A stretch of DNA of 38,973 nt from a bacterium (GTDB lineage Bacteria; Planctomycetota; UBA1135; GCA-002686595). The stretch spans positions 1 through 38,973 of the forward strand of contig JAAELL010000334.1 of NCBI GenBank assembly GCA_024226735.1. The letters are read 5' to 3'. The position numbers and the translations under genes were made by a program. The notes under the pieces are model-generated. The model did not search any database, had not been told where the DNA came from, and saw only the letters and a program-made list of their open reading frames with translations. Positions 7,449-15,786 of the stretch are shown here, one piece after another; positions within the stretch are counted from its first letter, which is position 1, and every line of letters begins with the position of its first letter.

Positions 7449-10400
7449 ATGCGCGCCAAACTAGCCGGAGCGATCCTCCTCTCCGCCGTCGGAGTCCTCG
7501 CTCTCTGGCTGTCCGGCGCGTTCGAGCCGTCATCGGGCGCGAAACCCGACTCACCTGCCGGGACGACCGGGGCGCTCGCGTCCGAAGAACCGGCGAAGCC
7601 GTCCGCTGGCACACGAACCGACGACCGAGTCGCTCCCGGTGCCGGCTCCACCGATGCGCGCGAAGCCATCCGCGAGCTCGGCCGCGTGCTCGACGTGGCT
7701 GACCGTCCAGTCGCGCAGGCATACATCGTCGCCGCCCAACCAGTCGACGCGGACTTGGTCGCGCACCTGGGAGGGCCCGAACCGTCCGCGCTGCGCGCGC
7801 GCTCCTCGGTGGAGGGCACCTTCCGGCTCGACGGCTCCGACGCGGACGGCGCCGTCCTCGCGGCGCTCGCGGTCGGGCACGTCGCGCAGGCGCAGCCGGT
7901 TCGAGGTTCGTCGCCGACCTTCCGGCTCGACCCGGCGGCGCCGATCGCGTTTCGTGTCGAAGATCCGTCCGGCACGCCGATCGCCGGAGCGACCGTGCGC
8001 TACGTCGCGACGTTCGATCAGCACTTCGTCCAGCGCTCGGAGACCTCGGCGAGCGACGGGTCGGTGCTCCTTCCTGCGGTGCCGTCGACACTGCTCGTCC
8101 AGGCCGCCAAGGGCGAGCTGCTGTCGGGAGTCTGGCGCGGGAGAGCTCCCTTCGAAGGCGGTCGACAGACGCTCGTGCTCTCGGGCACGTGCTCGGCGGG
8201 CGGACGGGTGATCGCTCCGCGGACGGCCGATCTCAGCGGCGCGCGCGTCACGGTCCGCACCGAAAAGCTGCCCGCCGACATCCTCGCCACGACGGCTGTG
8301 ACCGACCGAGCCACGTGGGAGATCGCCGCGATCCCGCGCACGTCGGGTCCGCTGATCTTCCGCCTCGAAGGAGCGGGCGGCACCGTCGAGGCGCGGCGCC
8401 CCGTACCTGAAAGTGGGGAGAAGATCGAGGTCGACTTCGAGGCGGTCGCGGGACACACGGTGCTCTGCGAGGCCGTCGACTCGAATCGGGCCGTGCAGTC
8501 CGGCGTCGAGCTCGCCGCGATCTGGGATCGGGACGGAGAGTGGATCCGCGCCTCCGCGGTCACGGGCGCCGACGGAATCGCGAGGATCGAGTCCGTCCCG
8601 GAGACGAGCGCTTGGATCCGCTCGTACTCCGACGAGTTCGCCGACGAGGCGTTCGGTCCGTTCAAGATCCCGGGGATGCAGCCGGACCAGCCCTTCGAGA
8701 TCCGGCTGAACCGCTCCGTTCTCGTCCGCGGCCGGTGCACGTTCGACGGCAAGCCCCTCGCGGACTTCGCCGTCACGCACGGCGTCGACTGGACCGGAGT
8801 GAAGGAGCGGACGGAGTTCACGGGCAAGGAGGACGGCGAGTTCGAGCTCGAGGTCCCCGAAGGGGAAGTGTGGTTCTTCGCGTCCGCGGCGGACTACACG
8901 CAAGGACCGAGCGTGCAGCTCGACGTGCGCGCGGGTGACGACTCGCCCGTCGAGCTCGTCGTCACCAGACCCGTCGCCGCGTCGGGTCGGGTCATCGACG
9001 CCGTAACGTTCGAACCGGTCAGCAGCGCGTCGATTCAAGTCCACACCGTCCATGGCATGAGCCAGAGCGATGCGTGGGGCGCACCGGTCGCAACGAGATC
9101 CGACGGCCGGTTCGAGTCCCTTCCGCTCGCTCCGGGCCCGAACGCGATCGCGACGTCCGCACCGGGGTACGCGGTCGAGGTCTCGCGGATCGAAGGCAAC
9201 TCGCCCGCAACGAGCACGGGCCTCGTCTTCGCCCTGTACAAGAAGCAGAGCCTGACGATCGTCCTGAAGGATCCGAGCACGACGAACTTCTCGAAGTTCC
9301 GGCTCGGCAACGCTGGCCGGCTCTCGTACCGCGACGCCGATGCGAATGGGCACGCGGTCTTCGAGGACGTCGGCTTCGGCGAGATGCGGCTCCGCATCCT
9401 GCATCCGTCCGGAACGGTCACCGACATCTTGGCTGTCTGCCCGCCCGGCGTGGATACCGTGAAGGAGGTCCACGTGGGAACGGAGCGGACGGTGCGCGCG
9501 AGGCTCGTCCCCCCGTCCGGCGAGGCGCTCCCGGAGAAGATGTGGATCGGGGCCAACTTCCGTGCGGCGGACGGATCGACCCCGAAGAGTCTCGCCAGCG
9601 TCGGCGCGGACGGATCGGCGGTCTTCTCGGCGATCGAGGGCGGGAAGGTGGTCTTCGAGGTCTACCGGCTCGACGGCAAGCGCTACGGCAGCTACTGGCG
9701 CGAGATCCCCGACGAGGCCGTGGTCGAGCTCGAGCTGCCGCTGGAGGACCAGCCGCGCACGCTGCGCGTAGTCGATGCGGCGGACGAACCCGTCGCGAGC
9801 GCCTACGTCGAGCTCGGCAAGCCGGGCGACTCGACCGGTTTCGTCCAGTACTGGCGCGTCGACTCGGCGGGGCAGACCTCGATCGCTGCGACGGAAGCCG
9901 ATTCGCTCGAAGTCCGCGTCTACGAGCCGGGCCTCTTCTGGGCGCGCACGCAGACGATCGACCTCGAGACCGCGCAGGATCCGATCGTCGTGCGCGTCGA
10001 CCCCACGAGCTCGCTCCGCGCGCGCGTCCTGGAGCGCGAGTCCGCGCGCAGCGGGGTCCTGATCAACGTGCACGAGAGCGACTCCGGCCCCTTCATCACC
10101 GAAGTGACGTCGGTCGCGGGCGGCCTGATCACCCTCGACCGGGTGTCTCCGGGCGGCTACACGCTCGCCGTGGCGAGCCCCGGCTACTGGCCGTCGAAGC
10201 ATGCGATCCAAGCCCGAGTCGACGCGCCCGAAGTCCCCATCCAGGTCCGCCGCATCGCCTCCGCGCGCATCGAGGTCACGCGAGCCGGCGTCGCCGTCCC
10301 GCAGGCGACCGTGTCCCTGCGCTCGGTCGAGCTCGACACCGACGTGAGCGAGTGGGTCCAGGAAGGACGCGCGCGGACCGGCGAGAGCGGGTGGACGACC

Positions 10401-10544
10401 GACCAGCAGGGTCACGTCACGGTGCAGAAGATCCCCGACGGCGCCTACGCGTGGACGGTTCGGTTCCCCGACGGCGAGACGATGACTGGACAACAGACCC
10501 TGCAGCCGGCAGCCGTCACGACGATCCGTGTCGCGCGGCCTTAG
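7449..10544 (+). CDS. Large membrane-anchored protein of repeated carboxypeptidase-regulatory/Cna-B-like domains
   Basis: This is a 1031-residue protein. The start at 7449 is chosen because it places the hydrophobic anchor or signal (LAGAILLSAVGVLALWLSGAF) at residues ~5-25; the frame is open 30 codons further upstream without a leader. A Ser/Thr/Pro-rich linker follows. The rest is a chain of beta-sandwich units of ~80-110 residues, visible as repeated patterns: IAFRVEDPSGTPIAGATVRY with a later SDGSVLLPAVP; VRGRCTFDGKPLADFAV with DGEFELEVPEG; ASGRVIDAVTFEPVSSASIQV with DGRFESLPLAPGPN; and LRVVDAADEPVASAYVELG. These G-x-V/x-D-x-x-G-x-P-x-x-G-A-x-V patterns are typical of carboxypeptidase-regulatory-like or Cna-B folds. 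No peptidase motif is seen. It is the last gene of the cluster beginning at 5750. Confidence 0.8.
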   Translation: MRAKLAGAILLSAVGVLALWLSGAFEPSSGAKPDSPAGTTGALASEEPAKPSAGTRTDDRVAPGAGSTDAREAIRELGRVLDVADRPVAQAYIVAAQPVDADLVAHLGGPEPSALRARSSVEGTFRLDGSDADGAVLAALAVGHVAQAQPVRGSSPTFRLDPAAPIAFRVEDPSGTPIAGATVRYVATFDQHFVQRSETSASDGSVLLPAVPSTLLVQAAKGELLSGVWRGRAPFEGGRQTLVLSGTCSAGGRVIAPRTADLSGARVTVRTEKLPADILATTAVTDRATWEIAAIPRTSGPLIFRLEGAGGTVEARRPVPESGEKIEVDFEAVAGHTVLCEAVDSNRAVQSGVELAAIWDRDGEWIRASAVTGADGIARIESVPETSAWIRSYSDEFADEAFGPFKIPGMQPDQPFEIRLNRSVLVRGRCTFDGKPLADFAVTHGVDWTGVKERTEFTGKEDGEFELEVPEGEVWFFASAADYTQGPSVQLDVRAGDDSPVELVVTRPVAASGRVIDAVTFEPVSSASIQVHTVHGMSQSDAWGAPVATRSDGRFESLPLAPGPNAIATSAPGYAVEVSRIEGNSPATSTGLVFALYKKQSLTIVLKDPSTTNFSKFRLGNAGRLSYRDADANGHAVFEDVGFGEMRLRILHPSGTVTDILAVCPPGVDTVKEVHVGTERTVRARLVPPSGEALPEKMWIGANFRAADGSTPKSLASVGADGSAVFSAIEGGKVVFEVYRLDGKRYGSYWREIPDEAVVELELPLEDQPRTLRVVDAADEPVASAYVELGKPGDSTGFVQYWRVDSAGQTSIAATEADSLEVRVYEPGLFWARTQTIDLETAQDPIVVRVDPTSSLRARVLERESARSGVLINVHESDSGPFITEVTSVAGGLITLDRVSPGGYTLAVASPGYWPSKHAIQARVDAPEVPIQVRRIASARIEVTRAGVAVPQATVSLRSVELDTDVSEWVQEGRARTGESGWTTDQQGHVTVQKIPDGAYAWTVRFPDGETMTGQQTLQPAAVTTIRVARP

Positions 10545-10617
10545 ACACCGGTTTCGGCTCTGCCAAGGTCGTGTTCGAGCGCCTCGAAAGGCATGTGGGA
10601 TGACCTAAAAGGGTGGG

Positions 10618-11688
10618 ATGAACCGCTCCGCTTGGAATCTGCCGCTCGGGACCCTGTGCGGCATTCGGGTCACCGTTCACGGCTCCTTCCTGATCCTTCT
10701 CGCCGTCGTCGGCGTGGTGCAGTGGGTCTCGAGCGGGAGCTTCGTCGCCGCGTCGCTCGGTCTCGCTTCGATCCTCGTGATCTTCGGCTGCGTGTTGCTG
10801 CACGAGCTCGGACACGCGCTCGCGGCGCGCCGGTACGGGATCGGAACGCGCAGCATCACGCTCCTGCCGATCGGTGGCGTCGCGCAACTCGAACGAATGC
10901 CCGAGGATCCACGGCAAGAGCTCGTCGTCGCGCTGGCGGGTCCGGCGGTCAACCTCGTGATCGCGGCGGCGGCATTCGGACTCCTTCAGCTCGCCGCGCT
11001 CACGGGGTCAGCACTCCTCGCGCCGGCGCTCTCGTTCCTCGTCATCGCGAACGTGATCCTGTTCGCGTTCAATCTGTTGCCGGCGTTCCCGATGGACGGC
11101 GGGCGCGTCCTGCGCGCCGGACTCGCGCTGCGACTCGGCGGCGCGCGCGCGACCGAGATCGCGGCGAGCACGGGCAAGCTGATGGCGGTCGCTTTCGCCG
11201 TACTGGGTTTTCTGTACAACCCGATGCTGGTGCTCATCGCGCTCTTCGTCTGGTTCGGAGCGAGCCAGGAAGCGCTGTGGACACGCACCCGGGCGTCGCT
11301 CGACGGGATGACGGCGAGCGATGCGATGACGCGCGACTTCCACGCAGTCGACGCACGCGCCCCGCTGCGCTACGCCGCGGAAGTCATGCTCGGCTCGCAG
11401 CAGAAGGACTACCCGGTGCTCGACGACGGGCGCATCGTCGGCGTGCTCCTGCGCGCGGACGTCCTGCGCGCGCTCTCCGCCCGGGACGCGCGGCTCGTCA
11501 GCGACGTCATGCGCTCCGGCGCCCCCGCAGCGCGGACCAATGAGCCGCTCGGAGAGGTCTACCGCCGCCTGATCGGCGGTCCGCTCCCCGCGCTACCGGT
11601 CGTCGACGGCCCGCACATCGTCGGCTGGATCACGCGCGAGGGCATCAACGAGTACGTCGCCCTGCGCCGCAGGTTGGGCGCCGCCTGA
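10618..11688 (+). CDS. Site-2 protease family metalloprotease (M50) with two CBS domains
   Basis: This is a 356-residue integral membrane protease. The zinc motif HELGH is at residues 62-66 and the second motif NLLPAFPMDGGR (N152, D160 as third zinc ligand) lies in a later membrane helix. Five to six hydrophobic spans cover residues ~10-215. After a short linker (ASLDGMTASDAMT) come two CBS domains, ~224-290 and ~292-350, with the usual PVLDDGRIVGVLLRADVLRA and PVVDGPHIVGWITREGI signatures. M50 proteases of the SpoIVFB/Rip1 type cut membrane regulators such as anti-sigma factors; the CBS pair probably senses adenine nucleotides. A GGG-rich ribosome site precedes the ATG. The neighbouring sigma genes make a role in regulated proteolysis plausible but unproven. 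Confidence 0.92.
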   Translation: MNRSAWNLPLGTLCGIRVTVHGSFLILLAVVGVVQWVSSGSFVAASLGLASILVIFGCVLLHELGHALAARRYGIGTRSITLLPIGGVAQLERMPEDPRQELVVALAGPAVNLVIAAAAFGLLQLAALTGSALLAPALSFLVIANVILFAFNLLPAFPMDGGRVLRAGLALRLGGARATEIAASTGKLMAVAFAVLGFLYNPMLVLIALFVWFGASQEALWTRTRASLDGMTASDAMTRDFHAVDARAPLRYAAEVMLGSQQKDYPVLDDGRIVGVLLRADVLRALSARDARLVSDVMRSGAPAARTNEPLGEVYRRLIGGPLPALPVVDGPHIVGWITREGINEYVALRRRLGAA

Positions 11689-11715
11689 AGTCGAAGCCGA
11701 GTACGGTGGGGCTCA

Positions 11716-12140
11716 ATGCCCCCGGTACCCGCATTCGAACAGCTCCTTGCTGCAGGCACTGTCTCGGCCGGCGTTGCGCTCGTGGCGGGACTCGTCGCGG
11801 CGGCCGCGTTGACGCGCGCGGGCGGGCTTCCGTCCGACCCGCACGACCTTCCCCCCGCTCTGCACTCGGCCTGGTTGCCGGTGCATGTCATCGCCATCGT
11901 CATGGGGGCGAAGTGCTCGGGCTCGTCTCAGGTGAGATCTGGGCGCGAGACGCGCGGTCGAGCTACTGGAGCTGGGATGCACGCGAGACCACGGCATTGG
12001 TCGCATGGATCGTCTTGTTCGCGCATGGACTGCAGACCCAGCGAGCACCCGCGCGAGGCTCACTCGTCGCGGACGCGCTGCTCGTACTGGCCAGCACGTT
12101 GTTCGGATATCTGCCGAATGCGCAGAAGAGCATCCACCGC
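11716..12140 (+). pseudogene. Remnant of CcsA-type cytochrome c assembly protein
   Basis: The first frame, from ATG 11716, reads as an N-terminal membrane helix and then DLPPALHSAWLPVHVIAIVMG, a CcsA-type element. Immediately after, in another frame, comes VLGLVSGEIWARDARSSYWS followed by WDARETTALVAWIVLFAHG. The second piece is the hallmark tryptophan-rich region of the CcsA/CcmC family (normally G-x-IWA-x-x-x-WGxYWxWDPKE). It ends LASTLFGYLPNAQKSIH, close to the family's LxSxH ending. About 80-100 residues that normally lie between the two pieces are missing, so besides the shift near the G5 run at 11904-11908 there is a large internal deletion. It cannot be an active haem-handling protein. 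The P to A change in WDPKE also suggests relaxed selection. Confidence 0.7.
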
Positions 12141-12206
12141 AGCTCCCGCTCGAGCTCCTCCAGACCCGCGATCCATTCGCCGTGCGAGCCTGCATCGGAC
12201 TCGGTC

Positions 12207-12725
12207 TCAGTGAATGACGCGGTACGTCAAGCACACGCAGTCGTTCGCCATCGGCTTGCACTCCGTGAGCGCGAGCTCGATCGGTCGCTTCAGGCTACCG
12301 AACAACGGCACGCCGGATCCGAGCAGGAGCGGATGGATGTTGACCCCGACCTCGTCGATCAGGTCCGCCTCGAAGAGCGAGCGCGCGAGCACGGCTCCGC
12401 CGAGGACGCAGATGTCCTGCCCGTCGCCGTTCTTCAAGTCGCGCACGAACGGCTCGGCGTCGCCGTTCACGATTTCGACGTCGCCCTCGACTCGAGGCTC
12501 CAGCGTGCGCGTGAAGACGTACCCGCGCGTGTGCGGTCCGGCGCCACTGCCACCACCGGTGACCTCGAACGTCTTGCGCCCCATCAGCACCGTGTCGACC
12601 GACTGCCAGTACGTCTGCATCAGCGTATTGACATCTTCGCTCCAGCGCAGCCAATCGACGCTGCCGTCCGGACCCGCGATGAAGTTGTCGAGGCTATTGG
12701 CGACTCCAAAGACGACTTTGCGCAT
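12207..12725 (-). CDS. DHFR-like / RibD C-terminal-domain protein
   Basis: This is a 172-residue protein of the dihydrofolate-reductase-like group that contains the RibD C-terminal domain (YyaP/YwjB type). Visible features are the N-terminal strand KVVFGVANSLDNFIAGPDGS, VDTVLMGRKTFEV (NADP-binding strand and helix), DICVLGGAVLARSLFEADLI and VNIHPLLLGSGVPLFG. These match the family's GxxGGG-type and P-x-x-L-G-x-G-x-P motifs. The start at 12725 gives the standard N-terminus; an ATG three codons upstream at 12734 is an alternative, and the long upstream extension lacks similarity. The likely activity is an NAD(P)H-dependent reductase; the substrate is unknown. It is divergent from the protease at 12818. 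Confidence 0.88.
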   Translation of the reverse strand: MRKVVFGVANSLDNFIAGPDGSVDWLRWSEDVNTLMQTYWQSVDTVLMGRKTFEVTGGGSGAGPHTRGYVFTRTLEPRVEGDVEIVNGDAEPFVRDLKNGDGQDICVLGGAVLARSLFEADLIDEVGVNIHPLLLGSGVPLFGSLKRPIELALTECKPMANDCVCLTYRVIH

Positions 12726-12817
12726 GCGCTCCATGCTAGCGATGACCCGACGACACCGCGCTACAACAAGACCGTGTATGGTGGGGTTGTCCCCTACTCT
12801 CAACGACTACGCTCTCC

Positions 12818-13636
12818 ATGCTGCACGCCTCCCTCGTGACCCTCGCCCTCGCTTCGCTCCCCACTCAGGACGCAGCCACCGACTTGAGCACCGAGCTCGC
12901 ACGCTGGCGCGAACGCAGCAGCGCGGGGTGGCGCGTGCACGTCGATGAGTCGTCGGGGTACGCCGAAATGCTATTCGGTGCGAGCGCGCGCGGTCCGTGG
13001 GCTCCGGGGATCGAGGCCGAGTGGGTGGAGCTGGCGCGCCATTTCGTGCGCGAGACCGCCGGCTTGCACGGGATCGCGGAAGCGGACCTGACGCGGCCAC
13101 GCGTCGTCCACCTGCCGCTCGGCATGGCGAACGGGAGCGACAAAGTGACCGTTCGCCTGCACCAGGAGATCGGTGGGGTGCCCGTCGAAAACGGAGCCGT
13201 CAACGCGTTGTTCGATACGGGCGGCCGGCTGCTCTCGCTGCACTCGACCGCGGCGCCGCGCGCGTCCGCGATCGGGATCGCACCGGGAACGAGCGCCGCA
13301 TTCGTGCGGGAATCCGCCGCACGGCGCTTCGTCCAGGACGAGCGCGTCCAGGCCAGCCGGATCTCCGAAGCGGAGCTCGTCGTGGCACGGCTCGAGTCGG
13401 GCCCCCTGCTCGCCTGGCAGGTCGAGGTCGCGTACGAGGCGCCCGACGAAGAGCCACGTGGCTGGCGCTACACCTTCGACGCGCGTTCGGGTGTGCTCGT
13501 CCGCCAGGAGTCCACGGTTCACTACTTCGACGTGACGGGCAAGGTCCAGACCATGGCCTCGCCCGGCTCGCTCCCGGACATCCCGATAAACCTGCCGGTC
13601 GCACTCGACGCCGGCTACGTACGGTTGACGAGCTAG
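12818..13636 (+). pseudogene. Gluzincin metalloprotease, 5' part: signal peptide and propeptide, ended by in-frame TAG
   Basis: This piece is 272 residues. It starts with a short signal (MLHASLVTLALASLPTQ) and continues as the inhibitory propeptide of an M36/M4-like protease, with FTP/PepSY-like elements: VTVRLHQEIGGVPVENGAVN, LFDTGGRLLSLHST, LLAWQVEVAYEAP and YTFDARSGVLVRQEST. It ends at a TAG (13634-13636) after GYVRLTS. The same frame continues directly as AGTVFTDRDGNFTFPGVN, so this is a nonsense change inside one gene rather than a boundary between two. Without readthrough, the catalytic part lacks its signal and chaperoning propeptide. A sequencing error at this codon cannot be excluded. 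Confidence 0.75.
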
Positions 13637-13645
13637 GCGGGGACC

Positions 13646-15783
13646 GTGTTCACCGATCGCGACGGCAACTTCACGTTCCCCGGAGTCAACACGCCGCTCA
13701 ACATCACCTCGCGCTACTTCGGTACGTTCAACGACGTCAACAACAGCGCGGGCTCGGACTATGCGATCACGTTCCAGAACGTGCAGCCGAACCAGCCCAA
13801 CACGCTACTGATGAACCCGGCGCCGAACGAGCTCATCACCGCTCAAGCGAACGGCTACCTACACATCGGCTCATTGCGCGACTTCATCCGCGACACGATC
13901 CCGGGCGACGCGACCGCGGACTTCCGCGCGTCCTCGAACGTCAGCCTCAACGGCTCGTGCAACGCGTTCTACACCGGGGGCTCGGTGAACTACTACCGCT
14001 CGAACCTCGGCTGCGCGAACATGGCGTTCACGACCCTGATCGGGCACGAGTTCGGGCACTGGCTCAACGACCTGTACGGCACGGGCAACGGATCGGACGG
14101 GATGGGCGAGGGCAACGCGGACGTGTTCGCGATGTACGCCTTCGACACACCGGTCGTCGGCGAGGAGTACCGGACCAACGGCTCATTCATCCGTTCGGCC
14201 GACAACACACGCTTCTTCTGCGGCGACGCGTCGCCGAACTGCCACGGCGGCGTGCACTCGAGCGGGGAAGCGTGGATGGGAGCGGCTTGGAAGGTTCGCC
14301 GCCAGCTGAACGACGCACACGGAGGCGCACTCGGGGACGCGACGGCGAACGGGCTCTTCTTGGGCTGGATGAACGCGTACAACCAATCCCAGATCCGGTC
14401 GATCATCGAGACGCAGTGGCTGACGCTCGACGACGACGACGGCAACCTCTCGAACGGCACCCCGAACTTCACCGAGATCGACGCGGGCTTCCGCGAGCAC
14501 GGGTTCCCTGGGGTCGACGTGGACTTCGTCGACATCTCCAACGTCACCCAGATCGCCGACACGACCGATGAGGCCGGGCCCTACGTCGTCTTCGCAGGCG
14601 CCGTGGCGCAGATCGCGCCGGTCGTCACGGGCGCCGAGATCTTCTACAGCGTCAGCGGCGGCCCGTTCGACTCCGTCCCGATGACGGCGGTCGGGGGCGA
14701 TACGTTCCGCGGCGAGATTCCCGGGCAGACGTCGCCCACGACGGTCCGCTACTACATCGCGGCGACCGACGCCGCCGGCGACGGCAACGTGTTCCCGAGG
14801 GGCGCGCCGCGCGAGACGCTCGAGTTCGCGGTCGGCGTCGTCACGACGTTCCTGTCGACACAGTTCGAGGGCCCCGACAACGAGGGCTGGACCGTCGGCA
14901 GCGCGGGCGACACGGCCTTCGACGGCCTGTGGGTGCGCGGCGACCCGAACGGCACGTTGGCGCAGCCCGAGGACGACCACACGCCGGGTTCGGGGTCGAC
15001 GTGCTGGTTCACCGGACAAGGCACGCCGGGCGGGTCGAACAACGCGGACGACGTCGACGGCGGGGCGACGAGCCTCGTGTCGCCCCTGTTCGATGCGACC
15101 TTCCTCGAGAACGCCGAGATCGTCTACTGGCGCTGGTTCTCTGCTTCCTCGGACGTGTTCCGCGTCGACCTCTCGAACGACGGCGGGCAGACGTGGACCG
15201 AGGTCGAGTCGCTCGGCGCGGGCAACGCGACTTGGGTGCGAGCCAGCTTCAGGCTACTGGACTACCTACCCCAGACGCAGACGATGCGCGTGCGCTTCGT
15301 CTGTGCCGACTTGACGGCGAACGAGCTCGTCGAGGGGGCGATCGACGATGTCGTCGGCCGCGACGTTCGGTCGGTGTGCGCACCGCCGAGCCAGATCTGC
15401 GCGACGTCGCCCAACTCCGCGGGCGCGGGTGCGCAGCTCTTCTTCATCGGCTCGCAGAGCGTGTCCGCCAACGACGTGAGCCTGTTCTCGTTCGGCGCTC
15501 CGCAGTTCCAGTTCGGCTGTTCCTCTACGGCATGAACGCCACGAGCGTCCCGCTCGGAGAGGGCACACTCTGCGTCGGCTCGCCGTTCATCCGCTTGCCC
15601 GTCGTGCAAACCGACGTATTGGGATCGGCCTCGTACGTGCTCGACCTCACCGATCCGCTGTTCCCGTCGGCGGAAATCACGCCGGGTACGACCTGGAACT
15701 TCCAGTTCTGGTACCGCGACGTGGCCGGCGGGCCGGCCGGCTTCAACCTGTCGGACGCGGTCGGGGTGCAGTTCTGCGAATAG
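13646..15783 (+). pseudogene. Gluzincin metalloprotease (M36/M4-like), catalytic and accessory part, frameshifted near its end
   Basis: This continues the frame of the preceding piece. The catalytic motif HEFGH (residues 410-414 if counted from 12818) and the downstream GMGEGNADVFAMY (glutamate at 431) supply the two histidines and the glutamate of a gluzincin zinc site. Next come an Ig-like segment (GAEIFYSVSGGPFDSVPMTA, TVRYYIAATDAAG), a jelly-roll-like segment (FEGPDNEGWTVGSAGD to SPLFDAT), and the shared C-terminal domain beginning CATSPNSAG. That frame ends at 15535, but the domain carries on in another frame from about 15517 (LFLYGMNATSVPLGEGTLCV through FQFWYRD) to 15783. One missing C near 15516 explains it. 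The stop is 3 bases from the stop of the convergent gene. Confidence 0.75.
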
Positions 15784-15786
15784 TCG

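Noticed and set aside
7551..10493. 980-codon open frame on the minus strand
   Set aside because: It mirrors the plus-strand repeated-domain gene. The composition is Arg/Asp/Val-rich with no domain, as expected for an antisense frame in high-GC DNA.
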